Below are positions 47,904-57,023 of a DNA stretch of 64,000 bases, piece by piece. The position numbers and the translations under genes are program-made. Location of the stretch: positions 1-64,000 of the forward strand of contig DASUEU010000078.1 in assembly GCA_036274895.1 (NCBI GenBank), in the 5' to 3' direction. Source of the DNA: CALMKX01 sp036274895 (GTDB taxonomy: Bacteria > Acidobacteriota > Thermoanaerobaculia > Multivoradales > SZUA-115). The stretch's first letter is position 1; the number at the start of each line of letters is the position of its first letter. Under the pieces are notes generated by a model that ran no database searches, was not told the DNA's origin, and worked only from the letters and a program-made list of their open reading frames with translations.

Positions 47904-50132
47904 ATGCTCCGCACCCGCTCACCCCGCCCGCCGGTCGAGTTCCGGAAACGCGTCCACTTCGAGGACATCCTCGAGCGGCTGTCGGCGGCGGGGCGTCCGT
48001 ATGACGAGGCCTTCCTCCGCGACGTCTACTCCTTCTCCGAAGAAATGCACCGCAACCAGGTGCGCCAATCCGGCGAGCCTTTCCTGACTCATCCAACCGC
48101 CGTCGCCTACCTGCTGGCGGATCTGCGCTTCGACCAGGACTCGGTGGTCGTCGGGCTGCTCCACGACGTGCTCGAGGACACCCTCACCACTCGCGAGGCC
48201 CTCGAGGAGCGCTTCGGTCCCGAGATCGCCGGGTTGGTCGACGGCGTCACCAAGATCGGCCGCCACTCCTACGTGCGGCGGGACGAAGCCCAGGCCGAGA
48301 CCTTCCGCAAGATGATCCTGGCCTCGGCCAACGACTTCCGGGTCATCGTGGTCAAGCTCGCCGACCGGCTCCACAACATGCTGACCCTCGAGTCCCTGCC
48401 ACCCGAGAAGCAGCGCCGGATCTCCCGCGAGACCCTCGAGATCTACGCGCCTCTGGCCCACCGCCTGGGCATGGCGCGGGTGCAAGGGGACCTCGAGGAC
48501 CTGGCCTTCTTCTACCTCGAGCCGGAGCAGTACGCCGAGCTCTACCGCCGGATCGTCGAGAAGATGAAGGTGGGCAAGGCGGCGGTCCAGCGCATCGACG
48601 AAAGGCTGCGCGACAGCCTCGCCCAGGCCGGCATCGAGGCCGACATCAGTCACCGCGTCAAGCGCTACTACTCGATCTACCGCAAGCTCCAACGCCAGGG
48701 GATCGACGTCTCCCAGCTCTACGACTACCTCGCCTTCCGCGTCGTCACGCACGAGCTGCGCGAGACCTATGCCGCCCTCGGCATCGTCCACCAGACCTGG
48801 CGGCCGGTGCCGGGCCGGTTCAAGGACTACATCGCGATGCCCAAGCCCAACCTCTACCAGTCGCTGCACACGACGGTGGTGGGGGAGAACGGCCAGCCTT
48901 TCGAGGTGCAGATCCGCACCCGGGAGATGGATCTGGTGGCCGAGGAGGGGATCGCGGCGCACTGGCGCTACAAGGAAGGTAAAAGCGGCGCGGTGGAGTC
49001 GGACTCGAATATCTTGTGGCTGCGCCAGCTGCTGGAGTGGCAGAAGGACGTCCAGGATCCGCGCACCTTCCTGGCCACGCTCAAGGTCGACCTCTACCCG
49101 GAGGAGGTTTATGCCTTCACCCCCAAGGGGGACGTGTACTCCTTCCCCCGGGGAGCCACTACCTTGGACTTCGCCTACCGCGTCCACACCGAGCTCGGCC
49201 ACCACTGCATCGGCGCGCGGGTCAACGGCCGGCTGGTGCCGCTGCGCACGGCTCTCGGCAACGGCGACATGGTGGAGGTGATCACCAATCCGAGCCGCTC
49301 ACCGAGCCGGGACTGGCTCGGCTTCGTCACCACCTCGAGAGCCAAGAACAAGATCCGCCAGTGGCTCAACACCGAGCAGAAGGTGCAAGCCATGGAGCTC
49401 GGACGCCGGCTCTTCGAAAAGGAGGCCCGGCGCTACAAGCTGAGCCCGAAGAAGGTGCTGGAGTCGCCGGAGCTGGCCCTCCTGCTCACCAACGAGGGCT
49501 ACGGCAAGCTCGAGGAGCTGCTCGCGGCCATCGGCTTCGGGCGCACCGCAGCGCGACAGGTACTGGGGCGGGTGGTGCCGGCCGAACAGCTGGCCGAGCC
49601 GCCGGTGGTGGCCGAGGGCGGATTCAAGAAGGTCATGCGGCGCATCCTGCCGGGCAGGCAGGGGGCGATCGAGGTGCGGGGGCACAGCGATCTGCTCGCC
49701 TACCTGGCCAAGTGCTGCAATCCCCTGCCCGGAGAAGAGATCGTCGGCTATATCACCCGCGGCCAGGGGGTGTCGGTGCATTCGGCGGACTGCCCGAACG
49801 TGCGCAACCTGTTCTTCCATCCCGAGCGAGAGATCGAGGTGGGCTGGGCACGGCAGGCCCAGGAGCTCTACCGCGTGGGGTTGGTGGTCGAAACCGAGAA
49901 CCGCCCGGGGATGCTGGCACGGCTGACCGAGACCATCGCCAAGCTGGGCACCAACATCGCCCAGATCGAGGCCGACACCTTCGGTAACGGGCGCGGCGAG
50001 ATCTCGGTGGTGGTCGAGCTGCGCGACCACCAGCACCTGGAGAAGCTCAAGAAGGGGCTGCGGTCAATCCCGGGAGTGCTGAAGATCGACCGGCGGATGA
50101 GCGGCGGGCCGGCCACCCGCGAGCCCCTGTGA
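47904..50132 (+). CDS. relA: Bifunctional (p)ppGpp synthetase/hydrolase (RelA/SpoT homologue)
   Basis: 742 residues. HD hydrolase domain (about 25-190): LTHPTAVAYLLADL, GLLHDVLEDT with the His-Asp pair, and VKLADRLHNM. Synthetase domain (about 240-360): DYLAFRVVT, GRFKDYIAMPKPNLYQSLHT and FEVQIRT. TGS domain (about 385-445): VYAFTPKGDVYSFPRGAT. A zinc/RIS region with KCCNPLPGEEIVGYITRG follows, then a C-terminal ACT domain (VETENRPGMLARLTETIAKL). The HD motif is intact, so it should both make and degrade (p)ppGpp. It stands alone behind a strong leader hairpin. Confidence 0.95.
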   Translation: MLRTRSPRPPVEFRKRVHFEDILERLSAAGRPYDEAFLRDVYSFSEEMHRNQVRQSGEPFLTHPTAVAYLLADLRFDQDSVVVGLLHDVLEDTLTTREALEERFGPEIAGLVDGVTKIGRHSYVRRDEAQAETFRKMILASANDFRVIVVKLADRLHNMLTLESLPPEKQRRISRETLEIYAPLAHRLGMARVQGDLEDLAFFYLEPEQYAELYRRIVEKMKVGKAAVQRIDERLRDSLAQAGIEADISHRVKRYYSIYRKLQRQGIDVSQLYDYLAFRVVTHELRETYAALGIVHQTWRPVPGRFKDYIAMPKPNLYQSLHTTVVGENGQPFEVQIRTREMDLVAEEGIAAHWRYKEGKSGAVESDSNILWLRQLLEWQKDVQDPRTFLATLKVDLYPEEVYAFTPKGDVYSFPRGATTLDFAYRVHTELGHHCIGARVNGRLVPLRTALGNGDMVEVITNPSRSPSRDWLGFVTTSRAKNKIRQWLNTEQKVQAMELGRRLFEKEARRYKLSPKKVLESPELALLLTNEGYGKLEELLAAIGFGRTAARQVLGRVVPAEQLAEPPVVAEGGFKKVMRRILPGRQGAIEVRGHSDLLAYLAKCCNPLPGEEIVGYITRGQGVSVHSADCPNVRNLFFHPEREIEVGWARQAQELYRVGLVVETENRPGMLARLTETIAKLGTNIAQIEADTFGNGRGEISVVVELRDHQHLEKLKKGLRSIPGVLKIDRRMSGGPATREPL

Positions 50133-50150
50133 GAGACGAGATGAAGATGG

Positions 50151-50266
50151 ATCCCCGCTTGCGCGGGGATGACGGCGGGTAGGCTGGGTTAGGCTCGTCC
50201 GCGAGCCGTAACCCAGCATTGACGCCCGCAAGAGCTGGGTTTCGCGTGCGCTCAACCCAGCCTACG
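50151..50266. repeat. Cluster of dispersed hairpin repeats
   Basis: Between the Rel/SpoT gene and rpmB are an ATCCCCGC/GCGGGGAT hairpin (50151-50170), GTAGGCTGGGTTAGGCTC opposed by GAGCCGTAACCCAGC (50179-50217), and AGCTGGGTT opposed by AACCCAGC, then CTACG (50233-50266). The last two are inverted copies of one element, also seen at 12878-13028. The region 50133-50294 holds nothing else recognisable. Confidence 0.6.
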
Positions 50267-50294
50267 GCTGCAGTTGGATGGTGCCGGGAGTGGC

Positions 50295-50525
50295 TTAGGT
50301 CTGGGGGGAGGTTGTCTCGGGCGTGTGAGTTCGGGCCGGGGGCTTGGTCACCAGGCCGCTGCGCAGGCAGCGCGTGCACACCCAGATGCGACGGGAGACG
50401 CCGTCGAAGAAGGACCGGACCCGCTTCAGGTTCGGCTCGAAGGTCCGGTTGGTCACGTTGTGCGCGTGGCTGACGCGCCGGCCCGCGACCGTACCCTTGT
50501 TGCAGATCTGACACTGCTTGGCCAT
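50295..50525 (-). CDS. rpmB: 50S ribosomal protein L28
   Basis: 76 residues starting MAKQCQICNKGTVAGRRVSH. The pattern SHAHNVTNRTFEPNLKRVR with a C-terminal RIWVCTRCLRSGLVTK matches L28. Two Cys pairs (CQIC, CTRC) give the zinc-binding (C+) version. It reads alone on the minus strand, opposite to its neighbours, and its promoter must lie in the 270-base gap shared with the pil operon. Confidence 0.92.
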   Translation of the reverse strand: MAKQCQICNKGTVAGRRVSHAHNVTNRTFEPNLKRVRSFFDGVSRRIWVCTRCLRSGLVTKPPARTHTPETTSPQT

Positions 50526-50700
50526 GGAAAAAGCCCTCGGGTTCTAGCGGTGAGTCGGTAGCTCGACTTGGCGCCTGCCGGCGGACGGGATCCTCGGCCG
50601 GCGCACGGAGCCGCTGATCTTAGCCGGAGCGGTCGCTGAGAGCAAGAGGTGGCGGGTTCCAGAGGGCGCCGGGGAATATTGCCATAGCTGTATTCGGCCC

Positions 50701-50729
50701 TTGACATCGATATTTCCCGGTGCTAGCCT
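50701..50729 (+). promoter_or_regulatory. Sigma-70-like promoter for the pil operon
   Basis: TTGACA at 50701-50706 is a perfect -35. After 17 bases comes TAGCCT, preceded by TGC as in an extended -10. The surrounding region (from 50680) is AT-rich. The gap 50526-50795 contains this promoter and, on the other side, whatever drives rpmB; nothing else is recognised in it. Confidence 0.5.
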
Positions 50730-50795
50730 CAGCCAAAGCTTCAAGTCTGCGGGTCTAAACTGCCTTGAAATCAGCGTCTGGAGGGCCTCAGCCTA

Positions 50796-51854
50796 GTGTT
50801 GTTCTCACGCTCTAAGGGGTTGGTCGGGTTGGACCTCGGCAGCTCCGCCATCAAGCTGGTCGAGCTCAAGGAACGCAAGGCGGGCGAGTTCCATCTGGTC
50901 CGATTGGGCGTCGAGTCGCTCTCTCCCGAGGCGATCGTCGACGGCTCGATCATGGACTCGTCGCTGGTGGTGGACACCATCCACAAGCTGGTGGACGAGA
51001 CCAAGGTGAAGGCCGGGAACTTCGCCACCTCCCTCTCCGGGCACTCGGTCATCATCAAGAAGATCCAGCTCCCCGCCATGGCTCCGGAGGCTCTCGCGGA
51101 GTCCATCCAGTGGGAGGCCGAGCAGTACATCCCCTTCGACATCAACGACGTGCGCCTCGACTACGTGGTGCTCTCCGAGGGGGAGCCGGGCCGGGACAGC
51201 ATGGAAGTCCTGCTGGTCGCGGTCAAGCGCGACAAGGTCAACGACTACGTCTCGGTGATCAGTCAAGCGGGCAAGACGCCGGTGCTGGTCGACGTAGACT
51301 CCTTCGCCGTGCAGAACGCCTACGAGGCCAACTACGACCTCGATCCGATGAAGACCATCGCTCTGGTCAACATGGGGGCGGCGGTGACCAGCATCAACAT
51401 CCTCTCTCGCGGCACCACCGTGTTCTGGCGCGACATCACCTTCGGTGGCAACCAGTTCACCGAGGCCCTGCAGCGTGAGTTCAACCTCTCCTTCGAGCAG
51501 GCCGAGCAACTGAAGAAGGGCGAGAACGTCGATCGCTTCACGCCCACCGACGCCCGCCCGGTTCTCGACGCGGTCTCGGCCGAGATGGCCGAGGAGATCC
51601 GCAAGACTTTCGACTTCTTCTCCGCCACCTCCTCCGAGGGGCCGGTCGAGGAGATCGTCCTGTCCGGAGGCTGCTCGCTGACGCCCAATCTCAAGCAGGT
51701 GCTCGAGGGGCGGTTCAACGTGCCCACCGAGCTGATGAACCCATTGCGTCGGATCCGCTACCGAGACAGCGACTTCGCGAGCGAGTACCTGCAATCGATC
51801 GCACCAACCCTGGCCGTGGCCGTGGGGCTGGCGATCCGCAGGGTGGGGGACTAG
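50796..51854 (+). CDS. pilM: Type IV pilus assembly protein PilM
   Basis: 352 residues, actin-like ATPase fold. GLDLGSSAIKLVEL is the phosphate-1 motif; TIHKLVDETKVKAGN, SIQWEAEQYIPFDI and LVNMGAAVTSINIL are typical of PilM, and IVLSGGCSLTPNLKQVLE is the C-terminal adenosine motif. PilM lies in the cytoplasm and binds the PilN tail, linking the inner-membrane alignment complex to the pilus motor. Start is GTG (with TTG next) and GGAGGG ten bases upstream. It begins the pilMNOPQ operon and is followed after six bases by pilN. Confidence 0.93.
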   Translation: MLFSRSKGLVGLDLGSSAIKLVELKERKAGEFHLVRLGVESLSPEAIVDGSIMDSSLVVDTIHKLVDETKVKAGNFATSLSGHSVIIKKIQLPAMAPEALAESIQWEAEQYIPFDINDVRLDYVVLSEGEPGRDSMEVLLVAVKRDKVNDYVSVISQAGKTPVLVDVDSFAVQNAYEANYDLDPMKTIALVNMGAAVTSINILSRGTTVFWRDITFGGNQFTEALQREFNLSFEQAEQLKKGENVDRFTPTDARPVLDAVSAEMAEEIRKTFDFFSATSSEGPVEEIVLSGGCSLTPNLKQVLEGRFNVPTELMNPLRRIRYRDSDFASEYLQSIAPTLAVAVGLAIRRVGD

Positions 51855-51860
51855 CCCTCG

Positions 51861-52523
51861 ATGATCAAGATCAACCTACTTTCCGAGGGCAAGCGCCCGA
51901 CCGCGGTGCGCCGCGCCAAGGCGCCGTCCGGCGGCAAGCTCAGTCGCGACAGCCTGGCTCCGCTGCTGTTCGGGCTTTGCTTCCTGGGTTCGCTCCTGGG
52001 AATCGCCGGGTGGGGCTGGAGCGTCTGGAACACCCAGAGGCAGCTCGCGGCGGACATCAAGTCGGCCGAGAGCGAGGTCCAGAAGCTCGCGCCGATCATC
52101 AAGGAAGTCGAGGACTACAAGCAGAAGAAGGCCGAGCTCGAGCGCAAGATCGCGGTGATCACCGACCTCAAGGCCAATCAGCGCGGGCCGGTCCGGGTGA
52201 TGGACGAGATCTCTCGTGCCCTCCCCGAGCTGTTGTGGCTGACCAAGCTCGAGATGAAGGGCAGCCTGATCAAGGTGACCGGCGAGTCGTTCAACATCAA
52301 TGCCATCGCCAACTTCATCGAGAACCTCGAGCGAGTGCCAGAGCTTCGAGAGCCGGAGCTGCTCGACACCAAGCGCAGCAAGGAGGTCTACGTCTTCTCG
52401 ATGCAGGTTGGCTACAAGCCCTCGTTGGGAACGACCGCGCCGGCGCCTGAGCCGGCCGGGACTGGTGAAGCGACGCCCGCCGCCACGGGTGACGGGGCGA
52501 TCGCCCCGGCCGGCGGCGGCTGA
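51861..52523 (+). CDS. pilN: Type IV pilus inner-membrane protein PilN
   Basis: 220 residues. The N-terminus MIKINLLSEGKRP is the conserved INLLP-like tail that PilM grips. A single helix (APLLFGLCFLGSLLGIAGWGWSV) and a coiled coil (KSAESEVQKLAPIIKEVEDY then KQKKAELERKI) follow. The periplasmic ferredoxin-like domain ends at about 180, and a Pro/Ala/Thr-rich tail closes the protein, unlike the short E. coli or Pseudomonas versions. It forms a heterodimer with PilO in the alignment complex. Confidence 0.9.
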   Translation: MIKINLLSEGKRPTAVRRAKAPSGGKLSRDSLAPLLFGLCFLGSLLGIAGWGWSVWNTQRQLAADIKSAESEVQKLAPIIKEVEDYKQKKAELERKIAVITDLKANQRGPVRVMDEISRALPELLWLTKLEMKGSLIKVTGESFNINAIANFIENLERVPELREPELLDTKRSKEVYVFSMQVGYKPSLGTTAPAPEPAGTGEATPAATGDGAIAPAGGG

Positions 52524-52538
52524 GGGAGGCTCAAAGCC

Positions 52539-53204
52539 GTGGCTGTCTTCGGGATAGAGCTCAAGGGCAAGAACCCTCTGGTTGGCCTGGCCTTCGGCTT
52601 GGCGGTTGGCGGCGCCCTCTTCCTGCTGGCCAACTGGCAGTGGGTCGAGCCGCGCCAGAAGGAGATCGCCCGGCAGCGGACGAAGCTCCAGGAGCTCAAC
52701 CGCAAGATCCAGGAAGGACGCGCGGCCGAGCAGAAGCTGCCGCAGTTCCGCGACGAGGTGCGACGGCTCGAGCTGGAGCTCGAGAAGCTCCTGCGCATCC
52801 TGCCGGCACGCCGCCGCACCCCGGACCTGATCCGGCGAGTGCGAGCGCTGGCCGAGCAGGGCGACTTCGACCTCCAGGTCTTCGACCCGGGCACCGAAGT
52901 GCAGAAGGACTTCTACTCCGAGTGGCCGATCAACGTCCGCTTGGCGGGCAACTACCACAACCTCGCCCTCTTCTTCGATCGCATCAGCCGCTTCCCGCGG
53001 GTGCTCAACATCGAGGAGCTGCGGATCCAGGGGCGCCGCCGCCAGTCCGACGCTCGTACCATCGACGCCAGCTTCGTCGCCAAGACCTTCGTTTACAAAG
53101 AGCCAGAGCAGCCCGAAGGGGAGGCAGCGCCGGCCCAAAGCCAGAAGCCCGCGCCCCGTGGCAAGGCTCCCGCCAAGAAAAAGGCGGGGCCGGAGGACTT
53201 GTGA
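52539..53204 (+). CDS. pilO: Type IV pilus inner-membrane protein PilO
   Basis: 221 residues from a GTG start. One membrane helix (PLVGLAFGLAVGGALFLLANW) is followed by a coiled coil (KLQELNRKIQEGRAAEQKL and ELELEKLLRILPAR) and a periplasmic domain (NVRLAGNYHNLALFFDRISR then FPRVLNIEEL) typical of PilO. The C-terminus is a Pro/Lys/Ala-rich tail. It pairs with PilN. Its stop overlaps the pilP start (TGATG), so pilP translation is coupled. Confidence 0.92.
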   Translation: MAVFGIELKGKNPLVGLAFGLAVGGALFLLANWQWVEPRQKEIARQRTKLQELNRKIQEGRAAEQKLPQFRDEVRRLELELEKLLRILPARRRTPDLIRRVRALAEQGDFDLQVFDPGTEVQKDFYSEWPINVRLAGNYHNLALFFDRISRFPRVLNIEELRIQGRRRQSDARTIDASFVAKTFVYKEPEQPEGEAAPAQSQKPAPRGKAPAKKKAGPEDL

Positions 53205-53776
53205 TGAGCCTGCCTTTGCGCATCCTCCCGGCCTTGCTGGCCCTGCTGCTGGTCACCGGCTCGCCGTCTTTCTCGCCGCCCCTCTGGGCCCAGGAGGACG
53301 AGGCGACAGGAGTGCCGGCGGATGAAGGTCTCGAGAGCGACGAGTTTGGCGAAGAAGAGGAGGGCGTCCTCGCGCCACTGCCGGATTTCGAGGACATCGA
53401 CCAGATCCTCGAGGGAGAGGAAGACCTCCTCACCGGCGGACAGGGTGGCTACGACGCGGGCAACCGCCGCGACCCCTTCAAGTCGCTCATGGTGACGCCC
53501 GACAAGATCAAGTTCCGGGGCAAGCGCCCCGAAGGCGTGCCCGGGCTGATGATCGACGAGATCCTCCTCTCCGGCATCTTCAAGACCAAGAATGGATATA
53601 TCGCCCAGGTCCAGGCGGCCGATCGGCAGAAGAGCTTCCTGCTCAAGGTGGGCGATCAGCTCTTTGACGGAGACGTGATCTCGATCACGGCCAAAGAGGT
53701 CGTCTTCAAGCAGAACATCCAGGATCCGACCGCCCTTCGACCGTTCCGCGAGGTGGTCAAATCCCTCAATCCATGA
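53204..53776 (+). CDS. pilP: Type IV pilus assembly protein PilP
   Basis: 190 residues. An export signal (LPLRILPALLALLLVTGS) precedes an acidic, Glu/Asp-rich linker (residues about 30-85). The conserved PilP beta-domain then reads RDPFKSLMV, GLMIDEILLSGIFKTKNGYI, FLLKVGDQLFDGDVISI and VVFKQNIQDP. PilP links the PilNO complex to the secretin PilQ in the periplasm. No lipobox Cys follows the signal, unlike the lipoprotein PilP of several proteobacteria. Ends in an ATGA overlap with the pilQ frame. Confidence 0.88.
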   Translation: MSLPLRILPALLALLLVTGSPSFSPPLWAQEDEATGVPADEGLESDEFGEEEEGVLAPLPDFEDIDQILEGEEDLLTGGQGGYDAGNRRDPFKSLMVTPDKIKFRGKRPEGVPGLMIDEILLSGIFKTKNGYIAQVQAADRQKSFLLKVGDQLFDGDVISITAKEVVFKQNIQDPTALRPFREVVKSLNP

Positions 53777-56436
53777 GCAGGGATCGGCGAGGGAGGCCGT
53801 GTATGGGAGCTGAGGCTAAGACCGAACGGAGATTCGAAATGCGAAGGTCGACTGCGGTTGCGTTGTCGCTGCTCCTGGCGGTTGCCTGCTCTTCGTCGAA
53901 TCGGCAGGAGGCGAAGCCGGCGACGGAATCCACGGGCGCGGCCCAAGAGTCGCGTCAGGTCGTTCCCGCGGCACCTCCGCCGGTGGTGGTGGAGTCGCTG
54001 GATCTCGCGGAAGGCGCCCCGGGGATGCGCCTGGACCTGGCCGCGAATGGACCCCTGGTCTGGACGAGCTATCGCAACGACGCGGGCGACCTGGTAGTGG
54101 AGCTGCCCAACAGCGTCCCCGGCTCCCAGCTCGTGCGGACGCTGCCGGGCCAGGGTCTGGTGGCGAGCGTCGAGGTCGAGGAGGATCGGGACGGCCCGCG
54201 CCCCCTCACCCGCCTGACCGTCAAGACCACTTCGGAGGTGGAGCCGGCGCTTTCGGCCGAGGGCAACACTTTGCGGCTGGAGCTGGCACCGGTGGCCGTG
54301 GCGGCGGTGACGCCACCCATCGCCAGTGAAACGGTGAGCGCTCAGGAGGGGGCCGCAAGCCCGGCCGCCGAGGAGACCGAGCTTGCCTATGAGCCCCTGC
54401 CGAACGAGGAGGAGCCCGTCGTTGCCGAGGCCGAGCCCGCGCCGGCGGTCTTGGCCTCGACGGAGCCACGGACCTACGGCACCCCCGACCAGCCGGTGCG
54501 GGGCGAGGCCCCACCCTCTGCAGCAGCCACCTACCTCGAGGCGGTGCGCGATGAGACGGGGGGAGTCTTCTTCCTCGCCGGTAACGGTCCCTTCACCTAC
54601 TCGTCGTTCCGGCTCGAGGATCCGGACCGCCTGGTGATCGATCTCGAGGGCGTGACCAACAACGCCGACCGCAGCACCCTCTCGGTGGGGGCTCACGGCG
54701 TGCGGCGGGTTCGTATCGCGCAGTTCCGCGCTGCCCCGGAGCCGGTGGCGCGCGTGGTCTTCGACCTCGACGGTACCTCCTGGCCGCAGCTGGAGGCAAC
54801 GACGGAAGGTCTCCTCGTGCGCTTCGGCGGAGCCGGGGAGCGTCTCGCGGCGCAGCCTGCGAGAGAGGAGCGTCCCGCGCCGGCTTATGAGCCGGCTCCG
54901 GCGCCGGTCCGTACAACGAGCGCGCCGGCTGTTCAGGAGCCGCCGCCGGAGCGAGTCGCCACGCCGACCCCCGATGCCGGCCGGCCTGCGACCCGGGAAT
55001 CCCAGGCGGAGCCTGTGGCAGTCCAACGCAGCCTGCCCGCGGTGTCGCAGGTGGCGGGGGATCGGCAGGCCACCAGCGACGTCGAGCTGTATGGCGGGGC
55101 CAGCCGCCTGGCCCCCACGCCCGCGACGCCGATCCCCTCCGAGACGATCCCGGGCGGTGGCACCAAGACGGTGGCTACCAAAGTGTTCGGTACCCGTACC
55201 ATCAGCACCACCGAGCGCACCTACTACGGCGACCCGATCACCATGTCGATGCGCGACGGCGACCTGGTCGAGACCCTGCGCAGCTTCGCGGCGATCTCCG
55301 GACTGTCGATCGTGGTCCAGCCCGAGGTGAAGGGTACGGTGACGGTCGAGCTCGAGAACATCCCCTGGGACCAGGCTCTCGAGCAGATCCTGCGGGTGAA
55401 CAAGCTGGGCTACGAGCTCGAGGGGACGGTAATGCGCATCGCGCCGGTCTCCCTGCTCAAGCAGGAAGCGGAGGAGCAGCAGGCCCTGGAGGCCGCCAAG
55501 GCCTCGCAGGTGCCGCTCAAGACCGTGCTCCGGCGGCTCTCCTATGCCACCGCCTCGGAGGTCTCGCAGCTGCTGCGGGGCCGCGGCGGCCTGCTCTCTC
55601 AGCGCGGCAGCGTGATCCTGGACCGGCGCACCAACACGCTGATCTTGAAGGAGCTGCCGGCCTACATGGACACGGTGATCGCGGTGATCGACGAGATCGA
55701 CACCCCCGAGCCGCAGGTCATGATCGAGGCGCGGATCGTCGAGACCACCAAGCGCTTCAGCCGCACGTTGGGAGTCGCCTGGGCTTTCGACGGCGAGTCG
55801 AGCGCCCGCTTCGGCAACACCACGGGTCTGGTCTTCCCCAATAACGGCACGGCCAACGGCGGCGTCAACCTGCTCACCGGTGCCGCCAACGGCTTCGTCG
55901 GGCTGACTCTCGGCAACGTCCTCAACAGCTTCAACTTGGACGTCGCCCTGCGTGCTGCGGAGGTTGAAGGCCTGATCAAGATCCTCTCGGCGCCGAAGGT
56001 CGCAGTGCTCAACAACCAGCAGGCCAACATCCAGAGCGGACTGCAGATCCCGATCCAGACCATCGCCAACAACACCGTGACCGTGCAGTTCGTCAACGCC
56101 ACGCTCTCGCTCGACGTCACTCCCCATGTCACGGCCGAAGGTACGGTGCTGATGGACCTCGAGATCCGCAAGCGCGAGCCGCAGCTGGCCTTCGCCGTCC
56201 AGGGCGCCGCCAACGCTCCGATCTCGACCAAGGAGGCCAAGACCCGCGTCATCGTGCGCGACGGCGGCACCACCGTGATCGGCGGCATCTACAAGGTGAC
56301 CAGCGACCAGGGCACGGATCGCGTGCCGGGTCTCGCCAACGTGCCGATCATCGGCCACCTGTTCAAGAACAAGCGGCGCAGCGACGAGAACGAAGAACTC
56401 CTGATCTTCATCACCCCCCGGGTGATCAATCTGTAG
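53773..56436 (+). CDS. pilQ: Type IV pilus secretin PilQ
   Basis: 887 residues from the ATGA-coupled start; an ATG at 53839 with GGAG upstream gives a more typical signal (RRSTAVALSLLLAVACSS) and may be the true start. Two AMIN domains bind peptidoglycan (LDLAANGPLVWTSYRNDAGD, and VFFLAGNGPFTYSSFRLEDP). A Pro/Ala-rich linker precedes the STN domain (ITMSMRDGDLVETLRSFAAI). An N1 domain follows, and the secretin core runs from about 660 to the end (VEGLIKILSAPKVAVLNNQ and VPGLANVPIIGHLFKNK). The secretin ring is the outer-membrane pore for the pilus. Operon position after pilP is standard. Confidence 0.95.
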   Translation: MSRDRRGRPCMGAEAKTERRFEMRRSTAVALSLLLAVACSSSNRQEAKPATESTGAAQESRQVVPAAPPPVVVESLDLAEGAPGMRLDLAANGPLVWTSYRNDAGDLVVELPNSVPGSQLVRTLPGQGLVASVEVEEDRDGPRPLTRLTVKTTSEVEPALSAEGNTLRLELAPVAVAAVTPPIASETVSAQEGAASPAAEETELAYEPLPNEEEPVVAEAEPAPAVLASTEPRTYGTPDQPVRGEAPPSAAATYLEAVRDETGGVFFLAGNGPFTYSSFRLEDPDRLVIDLEGVTNNADRSTLSVGAHGVRRVRIAQFRAAPEPVARVVFDLDGTSWPQLEATTEGLLVRFGGAGERLAAQPAREERPAPAYEPAPAPVRTTSAPAVQEPPPERVATPTPDAGRPATRESQAEPVAVQRSLPAVSQVAGDRQATSDVELYGGASRLAPTPATPIPSETIPGGGTKTVATKVFGTRTISTTERTYYGDPITMSMRDGDLVETLRSFAAISGLSIVVQPEVKGTVTVELENIPWDQALEQILRVNKLGYELEGTVMRIAPVSLLKQEAEEQQALEAAKASQVPLKTVLRRLSYATASEVSQLLRGRGGLLSQRGSVILDRRTNTLILKELPAYMDTVIAVIDEIDTPEPQVMIEARIVETTKRFSRTLGVAWAFDGESSARFGNTTGLVFPNNGTANGGVNLLTGAANGFVGLTLGNVLNSFNLDVALRAAEVEGLIKILSAPKVAVLNNQQANIQSGLQIPIQTIANNTVTVQFVNATLSLDVTPHVTAEGTVLMDLEIRKREPQLAFAVQGAANAPISTKEAKTRVIVRDGGTTVIGGIYKVTSDQGTDRVPGLANVPIIGHLFKNKRRSDENEELLIFITPRVINL

Positions 56437-56447
56437 GGGCAAGGCTT

Positions 56448-56993
56448 ATGAAGAACCACTTTCGCCGCGCCGCATTCCTGTTCCTGCTGGTTGCGCTCCT
56501 GGGATGTAACCAGCGCACCGACAAGGACAAGGGCAACGTCATCCTCACCATCGAGAGCTTCGACGGTCTGCCCGTGCGCGTTTCGGTCAACGCCACGGAC
56601 CTCGTCCAGGTCGAGGAGATCAACCTGAGCAACATCCCGAAGGATCCCAACGGGACGGTATCCAGCTTGATGGACATCGAGCTCAGGTCCTTCGAGGTGA
56701 CCTACACTCGCGCCGACAGGGGAACCCGCAAACCCCCGGCGCGCGTTCGCGGCTTCTTCGGCAATGTTCCCGTCGGCGGTGACGACACGATCAACAACCT
56801 CGACGTTCTCGGCATCGATCAGCTGCGAGCCGCCCCTCTCTCCGATCTCCTGTTTGAGAACGGTGGCTTCGACAAGGAAACGGGTGACCAGTCCATCCAG
56901 CTGAACGTCAGCCTGCGCTTCTTCGGACGCACTCTCGCAGGCGACACGATCGCCTCGAACACTGCAACTTTCGGTATCGAGTTCGTGCCGTAG
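56448..56993 (+). CDS. Lipoprotein of unknown function after pilQ
   Basis: 181 residues; lipobox LVALLGCNQ (Cys20) after a basic start. The mature part is beta-rich and acidic (LTIESFDGLPVRVSVNATDL, then FEVTYTRADRG). It ends with LNVSLRFFGRTLAGDTIASN, a pattern seen in the same family of small acidobacterial lipoproteins I recall near secretins, though no name attaches. It starts 11 bases after pilQ, so it is in the same transcript. It could assist secretin assembly or sit at the pore. Confidence 0.7.
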   Translation: MKNHFRRAAFLFLLVALLGCNQRTDKDKGNVILTIESFDGLPVRVSVNATDLVQVEEINLSNIPKDPNGTVSSLMDIELRSFEVTYTRADRGTRKPPARVRGFFGNVPVGGDDTINNLDVLGIDQLRAAPLSDLLFENGGFDKETGDQSIQLNVSLRFFGRTLAGDTIASNTATFGIEFVP

Positions 56994-57023
56994 CCCGGCG
57001 CTTGAGACGAGGAGAAAGCCACC

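Noticed and set aside
53656..56442. A 928-codon open frame antisense to pilQ
   Set aside because: Same GC-driven shadow effect; pilQ on the other strand is fully recognisable.
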